From Actinomycetota bacterium (GTDB lineage Bacteria; Actinomycetota; Acidimicrobiia; Acidimicrobiales; JAJPHE01), in NCBI GenBank assembly GCA_021325435.1, contig JAJPHE010000028.1:1-36394 (forward strand): a stretch of DNA of 36,394 nt, written 5' to 3'. The position numbers and the translations under genes were made by a program. The stretch's first letter is position 1; the number at the start of each line of letters is the position of its first letter. The notes beneath the pieces are model-generated. The model made no database searches and was not told where the DNA came from. It saw only the letters and a program-made list of their open reading frames with translations. Positions 1 to 7,103 of this stretch are shown one piece after another.

Positions 1-206
1 GCAGCCCGGATGAAACCGGGTCCAACCCGACGACCGGTGGATGGTCTCCCTTAGCTCGCGCTCAGTCGCGACCCGCCCACTCAGCGCCTATCCGCGCGGC
101 CTCTAAGTCGCGGGGCTGTCCGGTGGGAGCCACAGACCGCGGGCCCCCGGGGCGTCCCAACTACGACGGGAAATCTATCGGTCGGCGCGTCCAGGGCCCT
201 GTTCCG
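1..206. other. left-edge stretch without a recognised gene
   Basis: No frame on either strand gives a recognisable protein, and no RNA gene was seen. The stretch lies downstream of the minus-strand ABC permease gene, so it probably holds that operon's 3' flank. Only weak short stems are visible, for example CCCGG/CCGGG near positions 6-21. Confidence 0.4.
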
Positions 207-1367
207 TCAGGCGTCGCGGGTGACCATCCGCCAGGCGCCGAGGACGGTCCAGCCCACCAACCAGGCAAGGATGACGCAGACGGCCACGGTTCTCGATTCC
301 GGCAGCAGCTGGGACACCACGCGGCCACCGTTGGCCGCCCGGTCGCCTCCCCCGCCAAACACGAAGGCGAGACCCCCGGGTTCCAGGTGGGCAGTGGCCA
401 GACCCACGACCGCCCGCTGCAGGTTGGAGAGATGGGGAAGGTGCGCCATGGACACGATCGGGGTGAGAACGACCTCGAGCACGATCATGAGGATCACCGC
501 CACCGTTCTCTGCCCCAACAGAGAGGCGAGGCCCAACCCAACGAGGAAACCGACGGCCGCCTCCAGCTCGATCCACAGTCCGGTCCTGACCATGAGCGAA
601 ACCGACGGCGCCAGGAAGATTGCGCTGTAGCCCGGGTAGTCCTGCGTAGCGACCTGGACCGCGAAAGCTCTGAGCTGGTCCGGGGTGTACTGCGGAGGCA
701 CCAGCGGCCCAGACGGGCCGACCGGGAACACCTTGACTCCTTGGCGACCGCCGGGGCCCTCACCGCACGGCACCGCCGGCGGGGGCGTCGACGCCCGGAA
801 TGGGAAGTCGCAGATGACAGTGTCGGGGTGCTGCCCGGCCCAGGACTCAAAAGCGGGCAGCGACAGGCCGGCGGGCACATTGGCGCCCTGGTAGCTGATC
901 GTGGTGGGGGCAGCGAACACGCACACGGCGCAGATGACGGTGAACCCGAGGGCCACCAACGGGACGATGATGCCTAACCCGGCGGGGATCCGGGCCAGGT
1001 AGATCGCCAGCCGGGACCGCCCGGTCACCACCAGGTGTCGGAACATTCCCTCGCTGAGGTCGTTGGACCCGGCCGTGGCCCCGAGGGTGGCGGCCACGAT
1101 GAAGCCGAACACGTACATCACACCCGCGACCAGCCCCGAGAAGATGTTGTAGCCACCCGCCGGCCCGTAGGACTTTGGTGCGAAGGCGTGCAGCAACAGC
1201 CGGATCACCAGGAACACGGTCGGGATGCCGACCGTCACCACTACCAGGGTGGCCATGAGCCCCCGGCGGCGGCGGAGCTCCATGAACCGAGTGCCGATCA
1301 TCGCTGGCGTCGGGATGGGCGATCCCCGGCGGTCGGGGCGGGTGTCCAATGCCGACGTGGCAGTCAC
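207..1367 (-). CDS. ABC-2-like transporter permease
   Basis: Membrane partner of the ATPase encoded just upstream; 386 residues. Hydrophobic segments lie at about residues 36-62, 77-99 and 121-154, followed by a long polar, probably extracytoplasmic, region of roughly 100 residues with two cysteines, then further hydrophobic segments in the C-terminal third, ending near TVLGAWRM. This resembles ABC-2 type permeases that act with a single ATPase. The GTG start at 1367 overlaps the ATPase stop as GTGA, so the two are translationally coupled; the frame is open further upstream but inside the ATPase gene. The substrate cannot be told from sequence. Export of a drug, lipid or peptide is the family's usual role and is inferred here. 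Confidence 0.8.
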   Translation of the reverse strand: MTATSALDTRPDRRGSPIPTPAMIGTRFMELRRRRGLMATLVVVTVGIPTVFLVIRLLLHAFAPKSYGPAGGYNIFSGLVAGVMYVFGFIVAATLGATAGSNDLSEGMFRHLVVTGRSRLAIYLARIPAGLGIIVPLVALGFTVICAVCVFAAPTTISYQGANVPAGLSLPAFESWAGQHPDTVICDFPFRASTPPPAVPCGEGPGGRQGVKVFPVGPSGPLVPPQYTPDQLRAFAVQVATQDYPGYSAIFLAPSVSLMVRTGLWIELEAAVGFLVGLGLASLLGQRTVAVILMIVLEVVLTPIVSMAHLPHLSNLQRAVVGLATAHLEPGGLAFVFGGGGDRAANGGRVVSQLLPESRTVAVCVILAWLVGWTVLGAWRMVTRDA

Positions 1368-2320
1368 TCTGGGTCTCCCAGTCTGCTCGTGACCTGCAGG
1401 AACCACGCCTCGAGCGAGGCCCGGACCGGCTGGAGCCGGTAAACCGAGATCCCCGCCTCCACCAGGATCCGGTTGACCTCCGCCGTGACACCCCGGTCGG
1501 TCCCCCCAGGCAGGGTGAGCTCGAGTCCCTGGGGGCTGACGACAACCTGGGCACCGAGGGTGGTGCCGGCCACTAGGCGCTTGGCCCGCTCAGGGTCGGA
1601 GCACTCCACTTCCAGCACCAGCGCCGCGCCCGCCAGCAGCTCGGAGATCGGGCCCTGATGGATGATGTTTCCCCGGTCCACGATGGCCACGGCGTCACAC
1701 GTCCGCTGGACCTCGTCGAGCAGGTGCGACGAGAGCACCACGGTGCGGCCCTCGGCCACGAGGGACACGATCATGTCGCGCATCTCGTGCATTCCCGCCG
1801 GGTCCAGACCGTTCATGGGCTCGTCCAGGATCAGAAGCTGCGGATCCCCTAGGAGGCAGGCGGCCACACCGAGGCGCTGGCGCATTCCCATCGAGTACTT
1901 GGACACCCGGTCGTCGGCCCGGTGGAGAATGCCGACGCGCTCGAGGGACGGGTCGATCCGGTCCCGCGCGGCCGGCTCTCGCGCTGCGGCGAGGATCTGG
2001 AGGTTCTGGCGTCCGGTCAAGTGGGAGTGGAAGCGGGGCTCGTCGACAATGGCCCCGACCCGCGCCAGGGCCTGGTCGCGCCGCTTGGGTACCGGATGCC
2101 CGAGCAGGAACATCGTGCCGGCGTCGGCGTGCGTCAGCCCGAGCAACACCCGGATGAGAGTGGTTTTCCCAGCGCCATTGGGCCCGAGGTAGCCGAAGGC
2201 GCACCCCCGGGGCACGAGCAGCTCCACCCCGTTCACAGCGATGTTCTCGCCGAACCGCTTGGTCAGCCCGTGGGTCTCCACCGCCCAGCGGCCGTCTCCA
2301 GGCGCTTGCTCGGCGGACAT
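1364..2320 (-). CDS. ABC transporter ATP-binding protein
   Basis: Nucleotide-binding subunit, 318 residues, energising the permease encoded downstream. Walker A is GPNGAGKTT (about residues 46-54), the signature is YSMGMRQRL (142-150), Walker B is LLILDEP (about 162-168) and the switch histidine is at about 199 (SSHLLDE). About 100 residues follow the ATPase core, as in DrrA/CcmA-like exporters. The ATG at 2320 is preceded by a candidate -10 box (TAACGT) only 7 bases upstream and a 14-base palindrome over the -35 position, suggesting a leaderless, repressor-controlled transcript. Substrate unknown. Confidence 0.9.
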   Translation of the reverse strand: MSAEQAPGDGRWAVETHGLTKRFGENIAVNGVELLVPRGCAFGYLGPNGAGKTTLIRVLLGLTHADAGTMFLLGHPVPKRRDQALARVGAIVDEPRFHSHLTGRQNLQILAAAREPAARDRIDPSLERVGILHRADDRVSKYSMGMRQRLGVAACLLGDPQLLILDEPMNGLDPAGMHEMRDMIVSLVAEGRTVVLSSHLLDEVQRTCDAVAIVDRGNIIHQGPISELLAGAALVLEVECSDPERAKRLVAGTTLGAQVVVSPQGLELTLPGGTDRGVTAEVNRILVEAGISVYRLQPVRASLEAWFLQVTSRLGDPE

Positions 2321-2327
2321 GTCCCGC

Positions 2328-2333
2328 TACGTT
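2328..2333 (-). promoter_or_regulatory. candidate -10 box of the ABC operon
   Basis: TAACGT on the minus strand, 7 bases before the ATG at 2320. If used, transcription would begin at or next to the start codon. No clear -35 consensus is present; the -35 position falls within the palindrome at 2352-2365. Confidence 0.35.
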
Positions 2334-2351
2334 AGGCCCTTCCGGCTTAGG

Positions 2352-2365
2352 CGGGGTGCACCCCG
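2352..2365. promoter_or_regulatory. perfect 14-base palindrome, putative operator
   Basis: CGGGGTGCACCCCG is identical to its reverse complement. It covers the expected -35 position of the ABC operon promoter, as expected for a repressor operator. No regulator gene lies beside it, so the binding protein is unknown. Confidence 0.4.
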
Positions 2366-2614
2366 TAAGTGCAGAGACACGCGCCGAGCAGCGGCGCCCG
2401 CGGGTCCTCTGAGGGGTGAAAACTGGCGTGATCGCGGGGCGGCGGCAGTCGGGCGTCGTGACCGCTTCCCCATCGGGGAGTATACGGACGTGCCGTCTTC
2501 TCAATGAGATCGTACGAGAGATCGCCGCGTCACCGAGGCTCCCGGCACGGCGCTCTGGGTGATCGCGGACGGCGAGACCGCCGTTACCTGTGACGGCGTC
2601 ACCAGCATTGACGA

Positions 2615-3418
2615 TCAGCTGCCGGTTACGCCGAGCACCTCAGCCGAACGGCCGTACCGTCGATGCCAATACACCTCGTCTGCGAAGCCGAGGCGCCGGT
2701 AGAGCGCGGCCGCCGGCCCGCCGTCGGCGCAGTTGATCAGCAGCGACCGAACTAGACCCTCCGCCTCCCTGGTCCAGCGGGCAAGCATCGCCTGGGCGAT
2801 GCCACGATGACGGTAGGGGACTCTGGTGGCAACGTTGAAGACCATCTGGTCGTTGCCCATGTAGTGACCAAGGATGCTGACAACTTCGCCCGCCTCCCGA
2901 CCGAGCTGGTAGCGGCAGACCGGCCACTCTTGTTTCCAACCCTCGATTTCCGCCGTGAGCCGGTCGGCATCCGGCATGGCCTCGTCGTCCGCGAACCCCT
3001 GGAGCTTGACCCTGGCCCAGTCGCGCAGGCCGTCCAGGTCGGTGACGTCCTCGACAGCCAGGCCTGGCGGCCCGGGCTGGGCCCGAATGGCGCCTACCAA
3101 GGCGAGAACGATCGTGTCCTGAGCCTTGGAGAGGCCGACCGCTTCCAGGGCCGGCCCCAGCCGCTCGGCCCGGGAGCGGTCATCCACCCACACCTCGAAC
3201 TCGGAGCTCCCGTAGAACTCAGCAGCGGCGGCGAGGGCCCCAGCCACCTCCGCAGGGTCGTCCACCGTCAACACAAGCCGCCGGAACGCGGCCCGCTCAG
3301 AGTTGCTCAAAACCCCGAACGTCTCTCGGGTAACCGATATCCCCAGTTTCGGCGTGGAGCACGTATACCACGACCGGACTTGTTCGGCCACGGCATCGTG
3401 GTCCGGATGCTGCTCCAT
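2615..3418 (-). CDS. GNAT-family N-acetyltransferase
   Basis: 267 residues. The C-terminal half carries the GNAT acetyl-CoA pyrophosphate loop as RHRGIA (about 203-208), preceded by a beta strand (MVFNVATRV) and followed by a helix, then the late GNAT strand/helix LLINCADGG...ALYRRLGF typical of the superfamily. The N-terminal 120 residues are less conserved and may be a second, degenerate GNAT-like fold. The acceptor substrate cannot be predicted. The ATG at 3418 has a candidate -10 box (TAGCGT) 6 bases upstream and no Shine-Dalgarno, so the mRNA may be leaderless. Confidence 0.85.
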   Translation of the reverse strand: MEQHPDHDAVAEQVRSWYTCSTPKLGISVTRETFGVLSNSERAAFRRLVLTVDDPAEVAGALAAAAEFYGSSEFEVWVDDRSRAERLGPALEAVGLSKAQDTIVLALVGAIRAQPGPPGLAVEDVTDLDGLRDWARVKLQGFADDEAMPDADRLTAEIEGWKQEWPVCRYQLGREAGEVVSILGHYMGNDQMVFNVATRVPYRHRGIAQAMLARWTREAEGLVRSLLINCADGGPAAALYRRLGFADEVYWHRRYGRSAEVLGVTGS

Positions 3419-3424
3419 GCTCTC

Positions 3425-3448
3425 ACGCTACCGAACCCCGATACGGGG
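3425..3448 (-). promoter_or_regulatory. candidate promoter and operator of the GNAT gene
   Basis: Minus-strand TAGCGT (3430-3425) lies 6 bases before the ATG at 3418. Immediately upstream, 3436-3448 is an inverted repeat (CCCCG-ATA-CGGGG on plus) sitting in the promoter spacer, where a repressor could bind. The -35 box is poor. Confidence 0.35.
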
Positions 3449-3762
3449 CGTCCCCGAGCGCGCCGAAGTCGGCAGCACCACCTTCTTCGGCTACCTCGGC
3501 GACAAGCAGGAGGTTCTTACAGGGGATTCATCGCGATCGGCCGCGCGTTGGGTCGCCCCCTGGGTTGGAAACCGCCTTCCTGGGCGGCGTGCTTGTGCAA
3601 GCGTTTCCAGGCAGTGGGCGTTCCGAGGAGAGCGGATGTCAGCACAGCAGCCGCTTCTGGCGACCGGCGCGGGCCTCGGCGGGTTGGCGGGATCTCGCTG
3701 GTCGACTCGTCTGAGTCGCCGGAGTTCGGCTACCTCGACGGGTCCGAGGGGGGCCCAGGTGG
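3449..3762. other. non-coding stretch between GNAT gene and monooxygenase-like gene
   Basis: No convincing gene. A plus-strand frame beginning near 3636 has a GAGAG before ATG but reads on into sequence antisense to the next gene and resembles nothing recognised. Short peptide-like fragments suggest decayed coding sequence at most. Confidence 0.35.
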
Positions 3763-3788
3763 GAGCGGCGACCAGGTGGTCGCCGCTC
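3763..3788 (-). terminator. hairpin terminator downstream of the monooxygenase-like gene
   Basis: A perfect 11-base stem (GAGCGGCGACC / GGTCGCCGCTC) with a 4-base loop lies 3 bases beyond the stop codon of the minus-strand gene at 3792-4109. No U-tract follows, which is common for high-GC actinobacterial terminators. Confidence 0.55.
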
Positions 3789-3791
3789 GTG

Positions 3792-4109
3792 TCAGATGCC
3801 GGGAATCTCGGTAACGAGCCGGCTGCCGATGTTGGTCGCCGTGGGGTTGGGGTCGGACAGGACCGACATCCAGAACTCCGCCCACTCAGTGTCCGCCTGC
3901 AGAGCGTTGGCGAACTGGGTCCACGCGGTCAGATCCTCGAACGACGTTACGTAATCCACAACACCCGGCTCACCGCCGACCGCGTTCTGTACGACCATCA
4001 CTCTTGCGCCGAGGCGCTCATGGATCTTCTTGGCATGACCCGCCTTGGCGACGAAGTCGCCGAGCCGGTCCGGACGAACCTTCCACGTGACAACATGTGC
4101 TACCGCCAT
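3792..4109 (-). CDS. small dimeric alpha/beta-barrel (ABM/NIPSNAP-like) protein
   Basis: 105 residues with the pattern of antibiotic-biosynthesis-monooxygenase-like ferredoxin folds: an N-terminal strand (AVAHVVTWKVRPDR), a helix, a central strand (ARVMVVQNAVGGEPG), and a late helix with aromatic WTQFANAL and EWAEFW. Such proteins dimerise and act as cofactor-free oxygenases, heme-binding proteins or stress proteins; which applies is not visible. The ATG at 4109 has a good Shine-Dalgarno (AAAGGAG, 7 bases away). It lies downstream of the ArsR-type regulator on the same strand but 242 bases away with a hairpin between, so it probably has its own promoter. Confidence 0.75.
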   Translation of the reverse strand: MAVAHVVTWKVRPDRLGDFVAKAGHAKKIHERLGARVMVVQNAVGGEPGVVDYVTSFEDLTAWTQFANALQADTEWAEFWMSVLSDPNPTATNIGSRLVTEIPGI

Positions 4110-4204
4110 TTAGTGCTCCTTTCCGCCGTGCGCCCTTGCGCGGTCGAGTGTGATGGTCTCACTACTCGCCGGAGCGATCGATAGCACGTATGGGGGGTCA
4201 CACC

Positions 4205-4236
4205 GCGGCCGACCGCTTCACACGGTGGCCGGCCGC
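4205..4236 (-). terminator. bulged hairpin downstream of the ArsR-type gene
   Basis: Arms GCGGCCG (4205-4211) and CGGCCGC (4230-4236), with a further ACC/GGT pairing inside, form a stem about 115 bases past the regulator's stop codon. No U-tract. It could end the regulator transcript. Confidence 0.3.
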
Positions 4237-4351
4237 TCCCCCTCCGACGTCATCCCTCAGTTGACGATGGGCGCTCTGTGATGTCTCAGCACGGTCTACC
4301 GGTTGTTACTGCTCATACGCCCGTTATCGTCGCTCCAGAGACCAGCTCGGA

Positions 4352-5371
4352 TCAGGGGGCGGACGTTGAAGAGGCCAGCGCGGTCTGCAGCTCAGAGAGG
4401 AGATCAGCCACCACGTCCTCTTTGAGGACCAGATTGCGCCGGCGCCCCTCCTTTACGTCGGCAAGTAGCCCGGCCTCACGCAACAGCTTCACGTGATTGC
4501 TGACGGTCGGCTGGGTGATGTCGAGAGCGGTGGCCACTTCGGTGACGGTTCGGGGCCGGGCGCGGACCAGGTCGAGAAGCGCCAGCCGGGTCGGGTCGGA
4601 GATCGCCTTCAGCCGACGCGCCAGTGCTTCTGTCCGGTCGCGGGCGAGCGCTCCGTTCACGTCGGTGCGGACGCCCACCACCACCAGGTTGGGAAGGTCA
4701 ACCAGCAGCCCCAGGTGGGTGAAGAACGCCGGTACCACCGTCACCTCGCCGTTGGCGCCCATTCCGCCAACCGCCTGCTGGAGCACCGCGCCGAAGTCAC
4801 AATCGCCCCGCGTGACGTCCATCCAGTCGGCGCCCCGGGCCAGCAATGCCCGCCGTTCGGCAATCGCCGCCTCGACGCTGGGCTTCCCGGAAGACTCCCA
4901 CGGCGGGCCCACCGCGGCCCATGTCGCACGCAGCAGCTCCGAGTAGTCGCGACGGCGGACCCGAGAGCGGCGCAGGAGGACCATTCGCCCGACGATGGCG
5001 GCTCGGTCCTCCTCGGACTCCGAGATGAGGGCCAGGTTGTGAAGGTCAGCTGGTGCCCGGGCGCAGATCTCCTCAACCTGGCTCAGGAGCTCGTCTGGAT
5101 CCAGAGTGAAGAGCACCCCGCCGTGGTGGGCCAAAAGGATCAGTTCCATGAAGCCTCCGCAGCTCATGGAGAGGTCGGCCGGCCAGAAGTCCCGGATTTG
5201 CTGCCCGAGAGCTGGATCGGCTCCGTAGACGGCTGAGAGGACGGGATGGTCGTCGCGGAAGTCGGCCCGACTGGCTGACCCGAGCGCCCACTCGAGCTCC
5301 ACCGCGATCGAGCCCTGTATCGACACCCTGGGTTGGGCCGGGGCCACCTGAGGCGTGGTGAAGATTGGCAT
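4352..5371 (-). CDS. ArsR-family winged-helix transcriptional regulator
   Basis: 339 residues. The C-terminal ~90 residues are an ArsR-type winged helix: ISDPTRLALLDLV, then the recognition helix TQPTVSNHVKLLREAGLL and the wing KEGRRRNLVL. The roughly 230 N-terminal residues form a domain seen in other long actinobacterial ArsR-like regulators (similar to DUF5937), probably for sensing or dimerisation; no metal-binding cysteine box is visible. The ATG at 5371 is chosen over a TTG at 5392 because the latter lies inside the operator and promoter. A palindrome over the promoter indicates autorepression. Its target may be its own gene plus a neighbour; the ligand is unknown. Confidence 0.85.
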   Translation of the reverse strand: MPIFTTPQVAPAQPRVSIQGSIAVELEWALGSASRADFRDDHPVLSAVYGADPALGQQIRDFWPADLSMSCGGFMELILLAHHGGVLFTLDPDELLSQVEEICARAPADLHNLALISESEEDRAAIVGRMVLLRRSRVRRRDYSELLRATWAAVGPPWESSGKPSVEAAIAERRALLARGADWMDVTRGDCDFGAVLQQAVGGMGANGEVTVVPAFFTHLGLLVDLPNLVVVGVRTDVNGALARDRTEALARRLKAISDPTRLALLDLVRARPRTVTEVATALDITQPTVSNHVKLLREAGLLADVKEGRRRNLVLKEDVVADLLSELQTALASSTSAP

Positions 5372-5380
5372 AGCCCAATG

Positions 5381-5408
5381 ACTATATCGCAATATAGTTG
5401 CCTGTCAA
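5381..5408 (-). promoter_or_regulatory. promoter with overlapping operator for the ArsR-type gene
   Basis: On the minus strand TTGACA (5408-5403) is followed after 16 bases by TATAGT (5386-5381), a near-consensus sigma-70 promoter. The inverted repeat ACTATAT-CGCA-ATATAGT (5381-5398), with perfect 7-base arms, covers the -10 box and part of the spacer. AT-rich imperfect palindromes are typical ArsR/SmtB operators. Transcription would start about at the ATG (5371), giving a leaderless mRNA. Confidence 0.75.
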
Positions 5409-5587
5409 GGCCTCGTGGGTTAGCGTGGGCACATGCACCCGGGATGGTTGCAGTCAGAGGTCAGTGAGCGACGAGCGGCCCTGCAGCGGGACGCCGTACC
5501 CCGACGAACCCCCTCAGTAAGGGCCAGGCCACCAAGGTCGACAGGTCGCGGTTGGTCGCCCTCGCGACGGCTCGGCGCCCTGTTGAT

Positions 5588-5787
5588 CTCGGTGGGCCGG
5601 CGGCTCGCCCCAGAGGAAGTAGCGCTTCCGTAACGCCGCGCCGCGGCGCGGCACCAACCTCTTTCGGGGACCCTTCGAATCGGACGGCTTCACCGTGAAA
5701 TGGCGCGCTCGCACAGTTCGCGGCGATGTCGAGGCTCTGCTCCACCATTATCACGGTGGCGCCACGATCACGCATGCGATGTTGCAC
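5588..5787 (-). pseudogene. remnant of a LivF/LivG-like ABC transporter ATPase
   Basis: The minus strand encodes RDRGATVIMVEQSLDIAANC followed by a GEAVRFEGSPKE segment. This matches the C-terminal end of branched-chain-amino-acid-type ABC ATPases (switch-region VEQ in place of the usual SHD, then the G-x-VRFEG strand). The usual tail (LLRxVFLG-like) appears in another frame as LRKRYFLWG near 5600, implying a frameshift. Walker A, signature and Walker B are all missing, so only about the last 60-70 residues survive. The boundaries are approximate. It sits between the ArsR-type regulator and the damaged doc gene, in a decaying patch. Confidence 0.55.
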
Positions 5788-5924
5788 TCGTTACCGCCGT
5801 CACCCGACCCGCTGACATCGAAGAGGTCGACGCAACCCTGACGGGCGTAGGCCTCGTTTGTGTCGGAGGGGCGAATTGGCCACCTGCACCACGGCAAACC
5901 CTGCTCGATCTGGCGGCGTGACGG

Positions 5925-6318
5925 TCAGTCTGCCTCGCCTTCTTTGGAGAGGCGCAGCCCAACCAGCGGACCATGGCGGCCTCGTCAACCTCTCCCGCCG
6001 CCACGGCCACCATCTGGGCCACGGCGTCATCGGCAGGAACGTCCAGGATCCGTCCGTGAGCTCGCAGAACATGTTGAGGCATCCCCAGGCCAAACGCTTG
6101 TTGCCGTCGGGCAGGGGATGGTTCCGGGCGATCCTGACCGCCAGGAACGCCTTCTCGATGAGGTCCGGGTAGAAGTCGTGATCACCGAAGCCGGCCTGCG
6201 GCGCGTGGAGGGCGGAGTCCAGTAGGTCCACTCCGGCCGAACGAGCCAGGACGGCGCTGTCGATGCCCGTGACCGCCTCGGCAATGACCAGCGCCTCAGC
6301 GAGCGACAGATACCTCAC
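5925..6318 (-). pseudogene. Doc-type (Fic fold) toxin gene with two frameshifts
   Basis: Doc toxins are Fic-fold kinases that phosphorylate EF-Tu. The frame from GTG 6318 encodes the Fic/Doc core HPLPDGNKR (H-x3-DGN-K-R) and FCELTDGS, then leaves the expected frame. One added base in the CC of GGATCC (about 6048) restores LDVPADDAVAQMVAVAAGEV and later MVRWLG; a second added base in the GGG near 5962 restores GLRLSKEGEAD and a stop at 5925. The repaired protein would be 131 residues, a normal Doc length. Unrepaired, the first frame runs to 5800 with an unrelated tail (172 residues). GTG overlaps the antitoxin stop as GTGA, so the pair was coupled. It may be a true pseudogene or contain base-calling errors; other genes in the window are intact. 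Confidence 0.75.
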
Positions 6319-6527
6319 TGGGCCAAGCGGTCGAGTATCTCCTTGTCTCGGTCCGTGAGGCGCCGCAGCCGGGCCATGAAGTCCTTATCCCCCTTCACCC
6401 GCTCGATCTCGGCACTGAGCGCCTCCAAGACGACGGCGTTGACACTCATCCCCCGGCCGCGGGCCACGACCTCGACCTGCTCGGCCAGCTCCTCGGGCAT
6501 GCGGACGGTCGTCACCTTCTTCGCCAT
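6315..6527 (-). CDS. ribbon-helix-helix antitoxin of a Doc system
   Basis: 70 residues. The N-terminus (VTTVRMPEELAEQVEVVA then GMSVNAVVLEAL) has the strand-helix-helix pattern of Arc/CopG-type DNA-binding antitoxins. The charged C-terminal tail (KDFMARLRRLTDRDKEILDRL) would wrap the Doc toxin and block its active site. It directly precedes and overlaps doc. The ATG at 6527 has no Shine-Dalgarno but a -10-like TATTAT six bases upstream, suggesting a leaderless mRNA; the repeated palindromes further upstream are the likely operator for autoregulation. Confidence 0.8.
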   Translation of the reverse strand: MAKKVTTVRMPEELAEQVEVVARGRGMSVNAVVLEALSAEIERVKGDKDFMARLRRLTDRDKEILDRLAQ

Positions 6528-6533
6528 GCCATC

Positions 6534-6570
6534 ATAATAGCATGCCAGTAGCGCTACCCTACGTAGCGCT
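6534..6570 (-). promoter_or_regulatory. antitoxin-toxin promoter and operator
   Basis: TATTAT (minus strand, 6539-6534) is a candidate -10 box. Upstream, GTAGCGCTAC (6548-6557) is a perfect 10-base palindrome, and its core recurs as GTAGCGCT at 6563-6570. AGCGCTAC and GTAGCGCT together also form an 8-base-arm inverted repeat with a 5-base spacer (6550-6570). Paired operator boxes are usual for RHH antitoxins, which bind cooperatively with their toxins. Confidence 0.6.
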
Positions 6571-6639
6571 CGGCTCAGCCATGTGAGCGCCCGCCCGACC
6601 TCGACCAGGGCACACCCGCGACAGAGGAGCCATCTGGTC

Positions 6640-6652
6640 GGCCGAATCGGCC
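6640..6652. promoter_or_regulatory. 13-base palindrome upstream of the small-gene pair
   Basis: GGCCGA-A-TCGGCC lies between the divergent antitoxin and small-gene operons, about 80 bases before the ATG at 6733. It may be an operator for the HTH protein encoded there; this is inference. Confidence 0.25.
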
Positions 6653-6732
6653 ACGAAGGAAGGGCAGAACCGACCAGGGAGCCGGCATTCCGCGGCAACT
6701 GACCGTCACAGCCGTCGGGCACAGTGACTGCC

Positions 6733-6933
6733 ATGAGCCAAGGCGACGATGATCGGGTTCCTCCAGGCCTTGTTCTGAACCTCGACGAGGCCTTTCGCGT
6801 CTTGGAGGCCCTAGAAGATGCGCTGCTCGCCCTAGAGGAGGCAGGGCTCGCCCCAGGGCTTCAAGACGAGCTGGCGACCGTCATCCGCCTAATCCACGGT
6901 AGCCTTGGTCTGGACGAAGGAGGCCTGCGGTGA
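6733..6933 (+). CDS. small acidic helical protein of unknown function
   Basis: 66 residues, acidic (pI clearly low), mostly alpha-helical by composition: DEAFRVLEALEDALLALEEAGL, then LQDELATVIRLIHGSLGLDEGG. I do not recognise a family. ATG 6733 is preferred; a GTG at 6724 is in frame. The stop overlaps the GTG of the next gene (GTGA at 6930-6933), so the two are coupled and may work together, possibly as a partner or modulator of the HTH protein. Codon use (mostly G/C in third positions) supports real coding. Confidence 0.55.
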   Translation: MSQGDDDRVPPGLVLNLDEAFRVLEALEDALLALEEAGLAPGLQDELATVIRLIHGSLGLDEGGLR

Positions 6934-7103
6934 GCGAGCCCGAGGTTCTGCGGCCAGCGGAGGCGGCGCGTCGTCTCGGTGTACCCACCCGGGTCGTAGT
7001 CCAGGCGATGTACGAGAAGAAGCTGCCGCGGGTTCGGCTTCCTGATGGAACGCTCGGCATACCTTTGGATGCTCTAGAGGGGTTCCACGTATCCACCACC
7101 TAG
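6930..7103 (+). CDS. excisionase-like small HTH DNA-binding protein
   Basis: 57 residues: after a short start (SEPEVLRP) come AEAARRLGVPTRVVVQAMYEKK, LPRVRLPDGTLGIP and LDALEGFHV. This is the compact winged helix-turn-helix of the excisionase/MerR-like family (helix AARRLGVP, recognition helix TRVVVQAMYEKK, wing LPRVRLPDG). It may be a recombination directionality factor or a small transcription regulator. GTG at 6930 overlaps the preceding stop. No integrase is found in the window, so if it came from an element that element is largely gone. Confidence 0.7.
   Translation: MSEPEVLRPAEAARRLGVPTRVVVQAMYEKKLPRVRLPDGTLGIPLDALEGFHVSTT

Noticed and set aside
123-977. Plus-strand open frame opposite the ABC permease
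   Set aside because: Its product is polar and repetitive and the opposite strand gives a proper multi-span membrane protein coupled to its ATPase.
2520-2640. Short plus-strand frame reading like a protein fragment just before the GNAT gene end
   Set aside because: It has an in-frame stop upstream, no start codon or ribosome site, and runs antisense into the GNAT gene.
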